NCBI GenBank assembly: GCA_009700485.1 | Contig: WLLZ01000055.1 | Span: 1 to 10,924, forward strand | Direction: 5' to 3' | DNA: 10,924 nt | Source of the DNA: Actinomycetota bacterium | Lineage (GTDB): Bacteria; Actinomycetota; Actinomycetes; S36-B12 | In this document: piece by piece, positions 1-7,500 of the stretch | How the letters are laid out: every line of letters begins with the position of its first letter | Numbering within the stretch: position 1 is the first letter of the stretch | The notes under the pieces: generated by a model | Told to the model about the DNA's origin: nothing | The model's input: the letters and a program-made list of their open reading frames with translations, nothing else | Databases searched by the model: none | Translations under genes and position numbers: made by a program

Positions 1-582
1 TATGAAGAAGGTGGAGCACACTGCATCAGTGTGCTAACCGAGGAGCGGCGATTCGGCGGCAGCCTGGCAGATCTCGCGGCGGTCCGAGCAGCAGTGGATG
101 TCCCGGTCCTGCGCAAGGATTTCATCGTCTCCAGTTACCAGTTATGGGAGGCAAAAGTTTATGGCGCCGACATGGCGTTGTTGATCGTCGCGGCCCTTGA
201 CCAAGCGGCCTTGGTTAGTTTGGTGGAGCGAGCAAAGAGCCTAGGGCTGAGCGCACTGGTCGAGGTTCACGATGAGCTGGAGGTTAAGCGGGCTCTGGAC
301 GCGGGTGCTTGCATTATTGGCGTCAATGCCCGAGATTTGAAGACCCTTGAGGTCGACCGCTCGGTATTTAACCGGTTGGCCCCAATGATTCCCGACTCAT
401 GTGTGCGAATTGCTGAGTCAGGAGTGCGCGACCCGCGCGATCTAATTGCCTACGCCGAGGCCGGAGCAGATGCGGTCCTCGTAGGCGAGAGTTTGGTAAC
501 AGATAAAGATCCGCGGGCGGCAGTCCATGAACTAGTAACGGCCGGCGCGCACCCCGCGCTTTGGCACAGTAGAAGTGAGTAA
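1..582 (+). CDS. trpC: Indole-3-glycerol phosphate synthase, 5'-truncated by the window edge
   Basis: The reading frame is open from base 1 and ends with TAA at 580-582, giving the last 193 residues. The family is usually about 255-270 residues, so roughly the first 65-75 lie outside the window. The enzyme closes carboxyphenylamino-deoxyribulose phosphate to indole-3-glycerol phosphate, the substrate of TrpA, in the cytoplasm. Visible (beta/alpha)8-barrel signatures, numbered within this fragment, are SVLTE (10-14), the VLRKDFI strand with the catalytic-type lysine K39, LIVAAL (61-66), VEVH with E88, IGVNARDL with N109 and R111, AESG (138-141), and the phosphate-binding GADAVLVGESL near 155-165. 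All expected active-site positions in the visible part are present. The GTG at base 31 is an internal valine codon, not the start: the frame upstream encodes conserved YEEGGAHCIS. trpB follows after three bases in the same frame. Confidence 0.96.
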   Translation, partial: YEEGGAHCISVLTEERRFGGSLADLAAVRAAVDVPVLRKDFIVSSYQLWEAKVYGADMALLIVAALDQAALVSLVERAKSLGLSALVEVHDELEVKRALDAGACIIGVNARDLKTLEVDRSVFNRLAPMIPDSCVRIAESGVRDPRDLIAYAEAGADAVLVGESLVTDKDPRAAVHELVTAGAHPALWHSRSE

Positions 583-585
583 GAG

Positions 586-1815
586 TTGACAACAGTTAGC
601 ACCGCAGCCGTCTCGGGTCATTACGGGCCGTACGGAGGTCGCTTCGTACCCGAGGCGCTTACCGCGGCACTTGATGAACTGGATGCCGCATTTCGCTCTG
701 CGATCGTTGATCCGAGTTTCATCGATCGGCTAACCGAGTTGGAGCGCTCGTACACCGGTAGGCCAAGCCCACTGACTCGAGCGGATCGGTTTGCCGCGCA
801 TTGCGGTGGAGCCCGTGTTTATTTGAAACGTGAAGATCTGAACCACACCGGTTCACATAAAATCAATAACGCGATTGGGCAAGCTCTATTGACCCAACGA
901 ATGGGCAAGACTCGGATGATTGCCGAGACAGGGGCTGGCCAGCATGGGGTGGCTACCGCAACCGCGGCGGCGCTCCTCGGGCTGGAATGTACGGTATTCA
1001 TGGGCGAGGAAGATACCCGTCGGCAGGCCCTTAACGTGGTTCGAATGCAGTTACTTGGTGCTGAGGTGTTTTCAGTTACCGCTGGTAGTCGCACTCTCAA
1101 GGACGCCATCAATGAGGCAATGAGGGACTGGGTGTCAACAGTCGAGCGAACCCACTATGTGCTCGGTACAGTCACCGGTCCGGCGCCATTTCCAGAGATC
1201 GTCCGCTATTTTCAGTCGGTCGTCGGGCGCGAAGCCCGCAAACAAATCCAAGAGGCCGAAGGCCGGCTACCGGATGCTGTCATCGCATGTGTTGGTGGTG
1301 GGTCAAATGCGATGGGGTTGTTTAGTGGATTCATCGACGATCCATCTGTGCAATTGCGCGGCTATGAGGCCGGTGGCGACGGAGTCGAGACCGGTCGCCA
1401 TGCGGCCCGCTTTGCTGCTGGTTCACCAGGAGTGCTGCACGGCACCCGCACCTACGTCATGCAAGATGAGTGGGGCCAAACAATCGCATCGCATTCGATA
1501 AGCGCAGGCCTTGATTATCCAGGAGTTGGGCCGGAGCATTCTTGGCTCCATGACACCGGGCGCGCGACATATGAACCAATCAATGATGCTGAGGCGATGG
1601 AGGCTTTCGCGTTACTGAGCCGCACCGAAGGCATTATCCCGGCGATTGAAACGGCGCATGCATTAGCAGGTGCAATGCGAGTGGGTCGTGAGCTAGGGTC
1701 GGATGCGGTATTGCTGCTCAACTTGTCAGGCCGCGGCGATAAGGATGTTGCAACCGCGGCTAGGTGGTTTGGTATCGGTGCGCCCGAAGGTATCGAGATA
1801 TCTGAGGGTCGATGA
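586..1815 (+). CDS. trpB: Tryptophan synthase beta subunit
   Basis: This 409-residue PLP enzyme condenses indole, channelled from TrpA, with serine to make tryptophan in the alpha2-beta2 complex. The length is normal for the family. K92 in HTGSHKINN is the Schiff-base lysine. E114 in AETGAGQHG is the catalytic glutamate. GGGSNA at 237-242 binds the PLP phosphate, and S381 in LSGRGDKD lies at the pyridine-nitrogen position. The start is the TTG at 586. The frame is closed just upstream by the trpC TAA, and there is no ATG or GTG before the conserved GHYGPYGGRFVPEAL block, so TTG is the only reasonable choice. Only three bases separate it from trpC and the Shine-Dalgarno match is weak (purines in gtgagtaagag), which suggests translation coupled to trpC. 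The stop TGA (1813-1815) overlaps the trpA ATG. Confidence 0.98.
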   Translation: MTTVSTAAVSGHYGPYGGRFVPEALTAALDELDAAFRSAIVDPSFIDRLTELERSYTGRPSPLTRADRFAAHCGGARVYLKREDLNHTGSHKINNAIGQALLTQRMGKTRMIAETGAGQHGVATATAAALLGLECTVFMGEEDTRRQALNVVRMQLLGAEVFSVTAGSRTLKDAINEAMRDWVSTVERTHYVLGTVTGPAPFPEIVRYFQSVVGREARKQIQEAEGRLPDAVIACVGGGSNAMGLFSGFIDDPSVQLRGYEAGGDGVETGRHAARFAAGSPGVLHGTRTYVMQDEWGQTIASHSISAGLDYPGVGPEHSWLHDTGRATYEPINDAEAMEAFALLSRTEGIIPAIETAHALAGAMRVGRELGSDAVLLLNLSGRGDKDVATAARWFGIGAPEGIEISEGR

Positions 1816-2618
1816 GCCGGCGCTTATCGGAAGTCTTCGCGCAAACCAAATCGGCAGATCGTGCGGCACTCATTGGCTATCTTCCAGCTGGGTTCCCGAC
1901 CCCTGATGCGTCCATTGAGCTAATGAACGCAATGATCGACGCGGGGGTTGATGCGATTGAAGTTGGGCTGCCTTACTCGGATCCATTAATGGATGGTGCG
2001 GATATCCAATTCGCAGTGGACGCAGCGTTATCAGCTGGTACCACCACCGATGTAGTGCTAGATGTTGTTCGCCGCCTCGACGGGGAGCGGGCGGCGATCT
2101 TGGTGATGTCCTACTGGAACCCAATTGAGCGTTACGGTGTTGAGCGGTTTGCGGTCGCACTGGCAGCAGCCGGCGGCAATGGGGTAATTACCCCGGACTT
2201 AACCCCGGAGGAGGCCGGCCCATGGCTCGCCGCAACCAAGGCCAATGAGATTGACCGGATTTTTCTGGTGGCGCCATCATCGACCGATGATCGAATCGTG
2301 ACGGTAGTTAAAAACACTTCAGGGTTCGTCTACGCCGCGTCAACAATGGGCGTGACCGGGGCGCGAAGCCAAGTCGGTGCTGGGGCCCAGGGCCTGGTAG
2401 CCCGAGCCAGGCTGGCCACCGACTTACCTATTGCAGTTGGCCTCGGGGTGTCAACAGGGGCGCAAGCCCATGAGGTGGCGGCCTATTCCGACGGGGTGAT
2501 CGTGGGCTCGGCTTTTGTCCGCTGTATCCGACAAGCGGTAGACCTTCCAGCCGCGCTCGCCGCTGTTCGCACCCTTGCCGGCGAACTGGCCGAGGGGGTT
2601 AACCGGCGAGCGGGCTAG
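1812..2618 (+). CDS. trpA: Tryptophan synthase alpha subunit
   Basis: This 268-residue subunit cleaves indole-3-glycerol phosphate to indole and glyceraldehyde-3-phosphate and passes the indole through a tunnel to TrpB. Its length is typical. The catalytic pair is visible as E50 in AIEVGLPYSDP and D61 in LMDG. Further family signatures are GVITPDLTPEEA, the flexible-loop motif GVTGAR, and the phosphate-binding VGLGVST followed by DGVIVGSAFV. The common PVIQ after the catalytic DG is ADIQ here, a mild variant outside the catalytic residues. The ATG shares four bases with the trpB stop (ATGA), and GAGGG (1804-1808) sits three bases before it, so translational coupling to trpB is likely and fits a fixed subunit ratio. 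It is the last tryptophan gene of the cluster; 67 bases separate it from the next gene. Confidence 0.97.
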   Translation: MSRRLSEVFAQTKSADRAALIGYLPAGFPTPDASIELMNAMIDAGVDAIEVGLPYSDPLMDGADIQFAVDAALSAGTTTDVVLDVVRRLDGERAAILVMSYWNPIERYGVERFAVALAAAGGNGVITPDLTPEEAGPWLAATKANEIDRIFLVAPSSTDDRIVTVVKNTSGFVYAASTMGVTGARSQVGAGAQGLVARARLATDLPIAVGLGVSTGAQAHEVAAYSDGVIVGSAFVRCIRQAVDLPAALAAVRTLAGELAEGVNRRAG

Positions 2619-2648
2619 GTCCCGTACCGTTGGCCTTTAGTGGTTTTC

Positions 2649-2661
2649 AATTGACTCAATT
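2649..2661. repeat. 13-bp perfect palindrome in the trpA-dsbA gap
   Basis: AATTGA-C-TCAATT is a perfect inverted repeat with six-base arms and one central base. It lies in the 67-base gap between trpA and the thioredoxin-fold gene. It contains a TTGACT that resembles a -35 box, but I see no good -10 box at a suitable distance before the downstream Shine-Dalgarno. It could be a small operator or a chance palindrome. No T-tract follows, so it is not an intrinsic terminator. Confidence 0.35.
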
Positions 2662-2670
2662 TCTTGACCT

Positions 2671-2677
2671 GAGGGAG
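2671..2677 (+). promoter_or_regulatory. Ribosome-binding site of the DsbA-like gene
   Basis: GAGGGAG lies eight bases before the ATG at 2686 and is a good Shine-Dalgarno match. It supports this ATG as the start and shows that the gene can be translated without coupling to trpA, unlike the tightly packed trp genes upstream. Confidence 0.75.
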
Positions 2678-2685
2678 TACTGGAG

Positions 2686-3483
2686 ATGAGCGAGGGCGGC
2701 AAGAATCGGCGTGACAAGGCAGCGGCAGCACGGGCTGCGTCGCAGTCCGGTGAGAAGCGCCGAGAGCGCACAATCCGCATTTTTGGTGCGGTCACGGTGC
2801 TAGTTGTAGTCGTCGGGATCATCGCAATCGCCGTGGTGGCAAAGAGCACCGACACCACCGGCACACCCGCCACGGTGCCTGCGGATGCGGCTGCGGCCCT
2901 TCCGACAGGGGTGATTGCGTCCGGTGATCCCAATGAGTACGGCCTGCCATATAACCCCGGTGCTGAAGGTGTCCCGGTGCTGACGATCTGGGAGGACTTC
3001 CAGTGCCCATCATGTGGGGCTTTGGAAGAGAAAAACGGTGCTGGCATTGTCAAGCTCGCTGACGAAGGCAAGGTTCAACTGATCTGGCGCCCGACCACGT
3101 TCTTGGACTTGCGAGTAGGTAACGACGCATCAGTTCGGGCAGTTGCTGCCTGGGGCTGTGCCGCTGATGCCGGCAAGGCGCTGGAGTACCACGATTTGGT
3201 GTACAAGAATCAGCCGGCGACCGAAGGTGATGGTTACAGCGACGAGCAATTACTAACTTTTGCCGCAGACGCTGGTATCGCCGGTCCGGCACTTGACACA
3301 TTTAACAAATGTGTTGCAGATCGTACTTACACCGGTTGGGCCGCTAATAGCTATGACAGTTTCCTCAAGGAGGAGGTGCCCGGCACCCCGGCTGGGTATC
3401 TAAACGGCATTCTGCTCGACGGCGGTGTCCTGTCCGATCCCGTTGCCCTTGAGGCAGCTATTGCTGCTGAGGTGGCGAAATAG
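2686..3483 (+). CDS. Membrane-anchored DsbA-family thioredoxin-fold protein
   Basis: The 265-residue protein has a short cytoplasmic N-terminus rich in Lys/Arg (1-31), one hydrophobic segment (about 33-52) acting as signal anchor or uncleaved signal, a Ser/Thr/Pro/Ala-rich linker (53-75), and an extracytoplasmic DsbA-type domain (about 80-265). The WEDFQCPSCGALE block places a CxxC redox pair at C107 and C110. EYHDLVYKNQ (168-177) matches the helical insert of the family, and GTPAG carries the cis-proline at about P235. C158 and C209 form a further possible structural disulfide. By family knowledge such proteins oxidise or isomerise thiols in exported proteins; the actual substrate cannot be read from sequence. 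The start is set by GAGGGAG and by the positively charged N-terminus before the anchor. lgt begins 14 bases after the stop, so co-transcription is likely. It is not a lipoprotein: there is no lipobox cysteine after the hydrophobic stretch. Confidence 0.9.
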   Translation: MSEGGKNRRDKAAAARAASQSGEKRRERTIRIFGAVTVLVVVVGIIAIAVVAKSTDTTGTPATVPADAAAALPTGVIASGDPNEYGLPYNPGAEGVPVLTIWEDFQCPSCGALEEKNGAGIVKLADEGKVQLIWRPTTFLDLRVGNDASVRAVAAWGCAADAGKALEYHDLVYKNQPATEGDGYSDEQLLTFAADAGIAGPALDTFNKCVADRTYTGWAANSYDSFLKEEVPGTPAGYLNGILLDGGVLSDPVALEAAIAAEVAK

Positions 3484-3497
3484 GTATCGGGTCTCTC

Positions 3498-4403
3498 GTG
3501 CTTGCTGGTGGTGGTTCGGTGCCAGCATTTATCCCTAGCCCACCGACTGGGGTATGGGAGCTTGGTCCGATTCCGATCCGGGCTTATGCCCTTTTGATCG
3601 TCATCGGCATCGTGGTTGCGGTGTGGCTCGGCAATAAGCGCTATCTGGCTCGCGGCGGTAGGCCCGGGTTGATAACCGATATCGCGATTTGGGCGGTGCC
3701 ATTTGGCATCGTGGGCGGCCGCCTCTACCACGTGATAAGTGATGGGCAACTTTACTTCGGCCCAGATGGCCGCGGATTAGCCGCAGCATTTCGGATCTGG
3801 GACGGTGGGCTCGGTATTTGGGGCGCGGTAACCTTGGGTGCACTAGGTGCCTGGATCGGGGCCAAGCGCGCGAAAGTGGCGCTGCCTCCGATCGCCGATG
3901 CGATTGCCCCGGGTATTGCCTTAGCGCAAGCGATCGGCCGCTTTGGTAACTGGTTTAACCAAGAACTCTTTGGTGCCCCGACAACTTTGCCGTGGGCACT
4001 TGAAATTGATCCCGAACACCGGCCAACCGGCTACGAAAGTTTCGCCACCTTCCAGCCGACTTTCCTCTATGAGTCTATTTGGCTACTGGGCATCGTGGTA
4101 GTTCTCATTTGGGCTGATAGGCGATTCAACATGGGGCACGGCCGGGTATTTGCCCTTTATGTCGCGTTGTACTGCGCTGGGCGTTTATGGATCGAGTCCC
4201 TTCGCATTGATACGGCCAATTCAATACTGGGCCTTCGGCTAAATATCTGGACCGCGTTACTTGTTGGCATCGGGGCTCTGGTCTACCTGCTTATTTCCGC
4301 CCGGCGGCGGCCGGGCCGCGAAAGCGTCGCGGCCGACCCGGCGGTGTCCACCACTGCGTCAGGTGATTTTCACTCCACATCGGCAGTAGAGAGCGACACC
4401 TAA
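3498..4403 (+). CDS. lgt: Prolipoprotein diacylglyceryl transferase
   Basis: This polytopic membrane enzyme transfers diacylglycerol from phosphatidylglycerol to the lipobox cysteine of prelipoproteins. The 301 residues show about seven hydrophobic segments. The family signature GRFGNWFNQELFG (147-159) contains R148, N151 and G159, matching E. coli R143, N146 and G154 with a constant offset of five. Y30 lies in GPIPIRAY, and R229/E233 in GRLWIES match the E. coli R239/E243 pair. W108 stands where E. coli has the important H103. Residues from about 268 form a charged, Ser/Thr/Ala-rich tail that is probably cytosolic and disordered, as in many actinobacterial homologues. The start is GTG 3498; GTG 3519, seven codons later, is an equally plausible start giving MPAFIPSPP. 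Neither has a clear Shine-Dalgarno, and coupling to the gene 14 bases upstream is likely. The frame cannot extend further because TGA lies at 3468 and no start codon follows it. Confidence 0.96.
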   Translation: MLAGGGSVPAFIPSPPTGVWELGPIPIRAYALLIVIGIVVAVWLGNKRYLARGGRPGLITDIAIWAVPFGIVGGRLYHVISDGQLYFGPDGRGLAAAFRIWDGGLGIWGAVTLGALGAWIGAKRAKVALPPIADAIAPGIALAQAIGRFGNWFNQELFGAPTTLPWALEIDPEHRPTGYESFATFQPTFLYESIWLLGIVVVLIWADRRFNMGHGRVFALYVALYCAGRLWIESLRIDTANSILGLRLNIWTALLVGIGALVYLLISARRRPGRESVAADPAVSTTASGDFHSTSAVESDT

Positions 4404-4420
4404 ATGCGATCGGGTAGTAT
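4393..4420 (+). promoter_or_regulatory. Candidate promoter for gltBD
   Basis: GCGACA (4393-4398, four of six matches to TTGACA) and TAGTAT (4415-4420, four of six to TATAAT, fitting the TANNNT pattern) are separated by 16 bases. They lie at the very end of lgt and just after it. Transcription would begin near 4427 and give a leader of about 75 bases containing the hairpin described next. This is an inference from box similarity and position only. A change of functional theme from lgt to glutamate synthase supports a separate promoter here. Confidence 0.45.
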
Positions 4421-4430
4421 CTAGCCCGAT
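4409..4430. repeat. Inverted repeat overlapping the presumed gltBD -10 box
   Basis: ATCGGG (4409-4414) and CCCGAT (4425-4430) are perfect six-base arms around a ten-base centre. The centre itself allows TAG (4415-4417) to pair with CTA (4421-4423), leaving one bulged G. The repeat covers the TAGTAT -10-like box. It may be a repressor operator. As RNA it could also fold after lgt, but no T-run follows, so a classical intrinsic terminator is unlikely. A nested TATC-N6-GATA dyad lies at 4418-4431. Confidence 0.5.
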
Positions 4431-4444
4431 AGGCCAACGTCGTC

Positions 4445-4489
4445 CTGTCGAATCCACCCTTTGAGTTTGTCCCAAGGGTGGCGCGACGG
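4445..4489 (+). promoter_or_regulatory. Leader hairpin immediately upstream of the gltB ribosome-binding site
   Basis: The inner stem is eight perfect pairs, CCACCCTT (4454-4461) with AAGGGTGG (4474-4481), around a 12-base loop. After a small internal loop (AAT opposite CG) an outer stem of six pairs continues, CTGTCG (4445-4450) with CGACGG (4484-4489), including one G-U pair. The structure ends two bases before the Shine-Dalgarno GAAAGGG. CCCTTT at 4457-4462 is also fully complementary to AAAGGG of the Shine-Dalgarno (4492-4497), so two mutually exclusive folds exist, one leaving the site open and one closing it. Regulation of gltB translation is inferred; no known riboswitch class was recognised with confidence. 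Confidence 0.55.
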
Positions 4490-4490
4490 C

Positions 4491-4497
4491 GAAAGGG
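4491..4497 (+). promoter_or_regulatory. Ribosome-binding site of gltB
   Basis: GAAAGGG lies five bases before the ATG at 4503. GAAAGG is complementary to the CCTTTC part of the usual actinobacterial 16S rRNA 3' end. It supports the ATG chosen and is the target of the alternative pairing with 4457-4462. Confidence 0.65.
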
Positions 4498-4502
4498 CTT
4501 AG

Positions 4503-7500
4503 ATGTCTGTGCTTACCAACTTACCTTTCGCGCAGGGTCTTTATGACCCAACGCGCGAACATGATGCATGCGGTGTCGCTTTCGTCGCAACGCTCACCGG
4601 GGCCGGTTCCCATGGGGTGATTGCCAAAGCTTTGACGGCGCTTAGAAACCTTGATCATCGTGGCGCCTCAGGGAGTGAGCCTGATAGTGGTGATGGAGCC
4701 GGGATTTTACTGCAGGTGCCCGATACCTTCCTGCGCGCAAACGTGGCCTTTGAACTGCCACCAGCGGGGCAGTATGCGGTAGGCATTGCGTTCTTACCGC
4801 AGACTGACGAAGAGGTTGCCGCGAGCAAAAGCACGGTGGAGCGAATCGCGCGCGATGAAGGGCTACTGGTTCTGGGCTGGCGCACGGTACCAACGGATCC
4901 AACGTTGGTCGGCATGACCGCTCAGAGCGTGATGCCAAACTTCGAGCAACTCTTCTTGAGTTCACCTCAGGGGCTAAGTGGCCTGGCTCTTGATCGTCAG
5001 GTGTATGCGGTTCGAAAGCGTGCTGAGCGTGAAACCGATATCTATTTCTCTTCGCTTTCCTCGCGCACAATTGTTTACAAGGGAATGTTGACCACTGGTC
5101 AGCTAGAGCCGTTCTACCCAGATCTTTCTGATGAGAAAATGACGTCGACATTAGCCCTCGTTCATTCACGGTTTTCGACCAATACTTTCCCTTCGTGGCC
5201 ACTTGCGCACCCGTATCGGTTTATCTCGCACAATGGTGAAATTAACACGGTTCAAGGTAACCGAAACTGGATGCAGGCTCGTGAGTCCATGCTCACGTCA
5301 TCAATTATCGCCGGTGATATGACCCGGCTATTTCCGATCTGCACTAGGGGAGGCAGTGACTCGGCGTCATTTGATGAAGTACTTGAGTTGATTCATTTAG
5401 GCGGCCGTTCGCTCCCTCATGCTGTGTTGATGATGATTCCAGAAGCTTGGGAGAATCACCCCGATATCGATCCGGCTCGACGTGCTTTCTATGAGTTCCA
5501 TTCGACGTTGATGGAGCCTTGGGACGGTCCGGCGAATGTGTGCTTCACCGACGGCACGATCATCGGCGCCGTACTGGATCGAAACGGTTTACGTCCGGGT
5601 AGGTATTGGGTCACTGAAGATGGGCTAGTAGTGCTGGCCTCTGAATCCGGGGTGCTCGATTTTGATCCCGCCACGATCGTGCGTAAAGGTCGCTTGCAGC
5701 CTGGTCGAATGTTCCTCGTAGACACCGCCGCCGGGCGCATCATTGATGATGAAGAAATCAAATCCGAACTAGCTGCTGTCGAGCCTTATGCTGATTGGCT
5801 CGCCGCCGGTTTAGTGCACCTTGAGGAGTTACCGGAGCGCGAGCACATCGTGCATACTCACGATTCAGTGGCTCGGCGCCAGCAAACATTTGGCTATACC
5901 GATGAAGAACTCAGAATGATTCTAGAGCCGATGGCTCGAGTGGGTAGCGAACCGATTGGGTCGATGGGCACAGATACCCCAATAGCGGTACTTTCGAATC
6001 GCCCGAGATTGCTGTTCGACTATTTTCAGCAGCTATTCGCGCAGGTGACTAACCCGCCACTTGATGCGATTCGTGAAGAGATTGTCACATCGCTTTCAAG
6101 CCACATTGGTCCCGATGGCAACTTGCTTGAAGCAACCGCTGGGCACTGCAGGCAGGTAGTACTTCCGTTCCCGGTGATCGATAACGATGAATTAGCGAAA
6201 ATTTTACATATCAATGCCGATGGCACCATGCCTAGTTTCGCTGGTGTGCGCATCTCCGGGCTGTATCAGGTGGCGGGTGGGGGTGAGGCGCTAGAGCGGC
6301 GGCTAAGTGAGATTTTCAATGAAGTTGATGCCGTAATCCGGCAGGGCAAGAGATTCATTGTGCTCTCAGACCGCGACAGCGATGCCGTCAAGGCGCCTAT
6401 TCCATCGCTCCTGCTGTGCGCTGCAGTACATCACCATCTAGTGCGCACCAAAACGCGAACCATGGCGAGCATGCTCCTCGAAGCTGGGGATGTGCGTGAG
6501 GTGCACCACGTAGCACTGCTGATCGGTTATGGCGCGGCGGCGGTGAACCCATATCTGGCTGTTGAGTCGGTTGAAGATTTAGCGAGACGTGGATTAATCG
6601 ATGGTATTAGTCCAGAGCGCGCAATGCGCAACCTCGTGAAGTCACTTGGCAAGGGCTTGCTAAAGGTGATGAGTAAAATGGGAGTTTCTACCGTGGCTTC
6701 TTATCGTGGCGCGCAGATATTTGAAGCAATCGGGCTTTCTCAGGCGGTGGTCGATGCCTACTTCACCGGAACTTCTTCTCGACTTGGTGGAGTGGGCCTA
6801 GATATGCTCGCCGAAGAAGTCTCGGCGCGTCATGCGGTGGCATACCCGCCTTCAGGCATTTCACCAGCGCACCGAACCTTGAATGTTGGTGGTGAGTACC
6901 AGTGGCGACGTGAGGGTGAACCGCATCTATTCGATCCTGAAACGGTATTTCGACTTCAGCATGCCACTCGCAATAAGCGGTTCGATATTTTCCGGCAGTA
7001 CACGGCCGGAGTAAATGACCAATCAGAGCGCCTGATGACATTACGTGGGCTGTTCACGATGCGAGCTGGATTAAGACCCGCGGTGCCACTTGATGAAGTG
7101 GAGTCGGCCGCCTCAATCATTAAGCGGTTCTCCACCGGAGCCATGTCATACGGATCGATCTCCTCTGAAGCCCACGAGACTTTGGCAATAGCGATGAACC
7201 GCATGGGTGCAAAATCCAATACTGGCGAGGGAGGAGAAGACCCCGAACGCTATGAAGTTATGCCAAATGGGGATTCGAAGCGCTCTGCCATTAAGCAGGT
7301 TGCATCTGGTCGTTTTGGGGTAACGAGTGATTATTTAGTGAACAGCGATGACATTCAAATCAAAATGGCCCAGGGAGCAAAGCCTGGCGAAGGTGGTCAG
7401 TTGCCGGGTTACAAGGTTTACCCTTGGATCGCTAAGACTCGGCATTCTACCCCTGGGGTGGGCCTAATTTCACCGCCACCGCACCATGACATCTATTCAA

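Noticed and set aside
31..33. GTG at base 31 as a start codon for a short trpC
   Set aside because: The frame is open to base 1 and the preceding codons encode the conserved YEEGGAHCIS segment of indole-glycerol phosphate synthase, so the gene simply begins outside the window.
2601..2631. Possible terminator hairpin at the end of trpA (CGGG 2611-2614 with CCCG 2621-2624, extended imperfectly)
   Set aside because: The perfect stem is only four base pairs, the extension needs several bulges, part of it lies in coding sequence, and no T-tract follows.
4409..4436. The inverted repeat after lgt as an intrinsic terminator
   Set aside because: The stem is short (six pairs plus three across a bulge) and is followed by AGGCCAACG rather than a T-run. 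Its overlap with a -10-like box makes an operator more likely.
4445..4502. Gln riboswitch (glnA RNA class) identity for the gltB leader
   Set aside because: GACGGCGAAAGGG has a loose likeness to the conserved GACGGAAGUAGG of that class as I remember it, but the three-stem junction and conserved 5' strand are not apparent. It is kept only as a check to run, not as a call.
4642..5202. Long open frame of 186 codons on the minus strand inside gltB
   Set aside because: It is antisense to the conserved amidotransferase domain of GltB, shows no recognisable motif, and has the Arg/Pro/Ser-rich composition typical of a shadow frame. The other minus-strand frames and the extra plus-strand frames inside trpB, lgt, gltB and gltD are rejected for the same reason.
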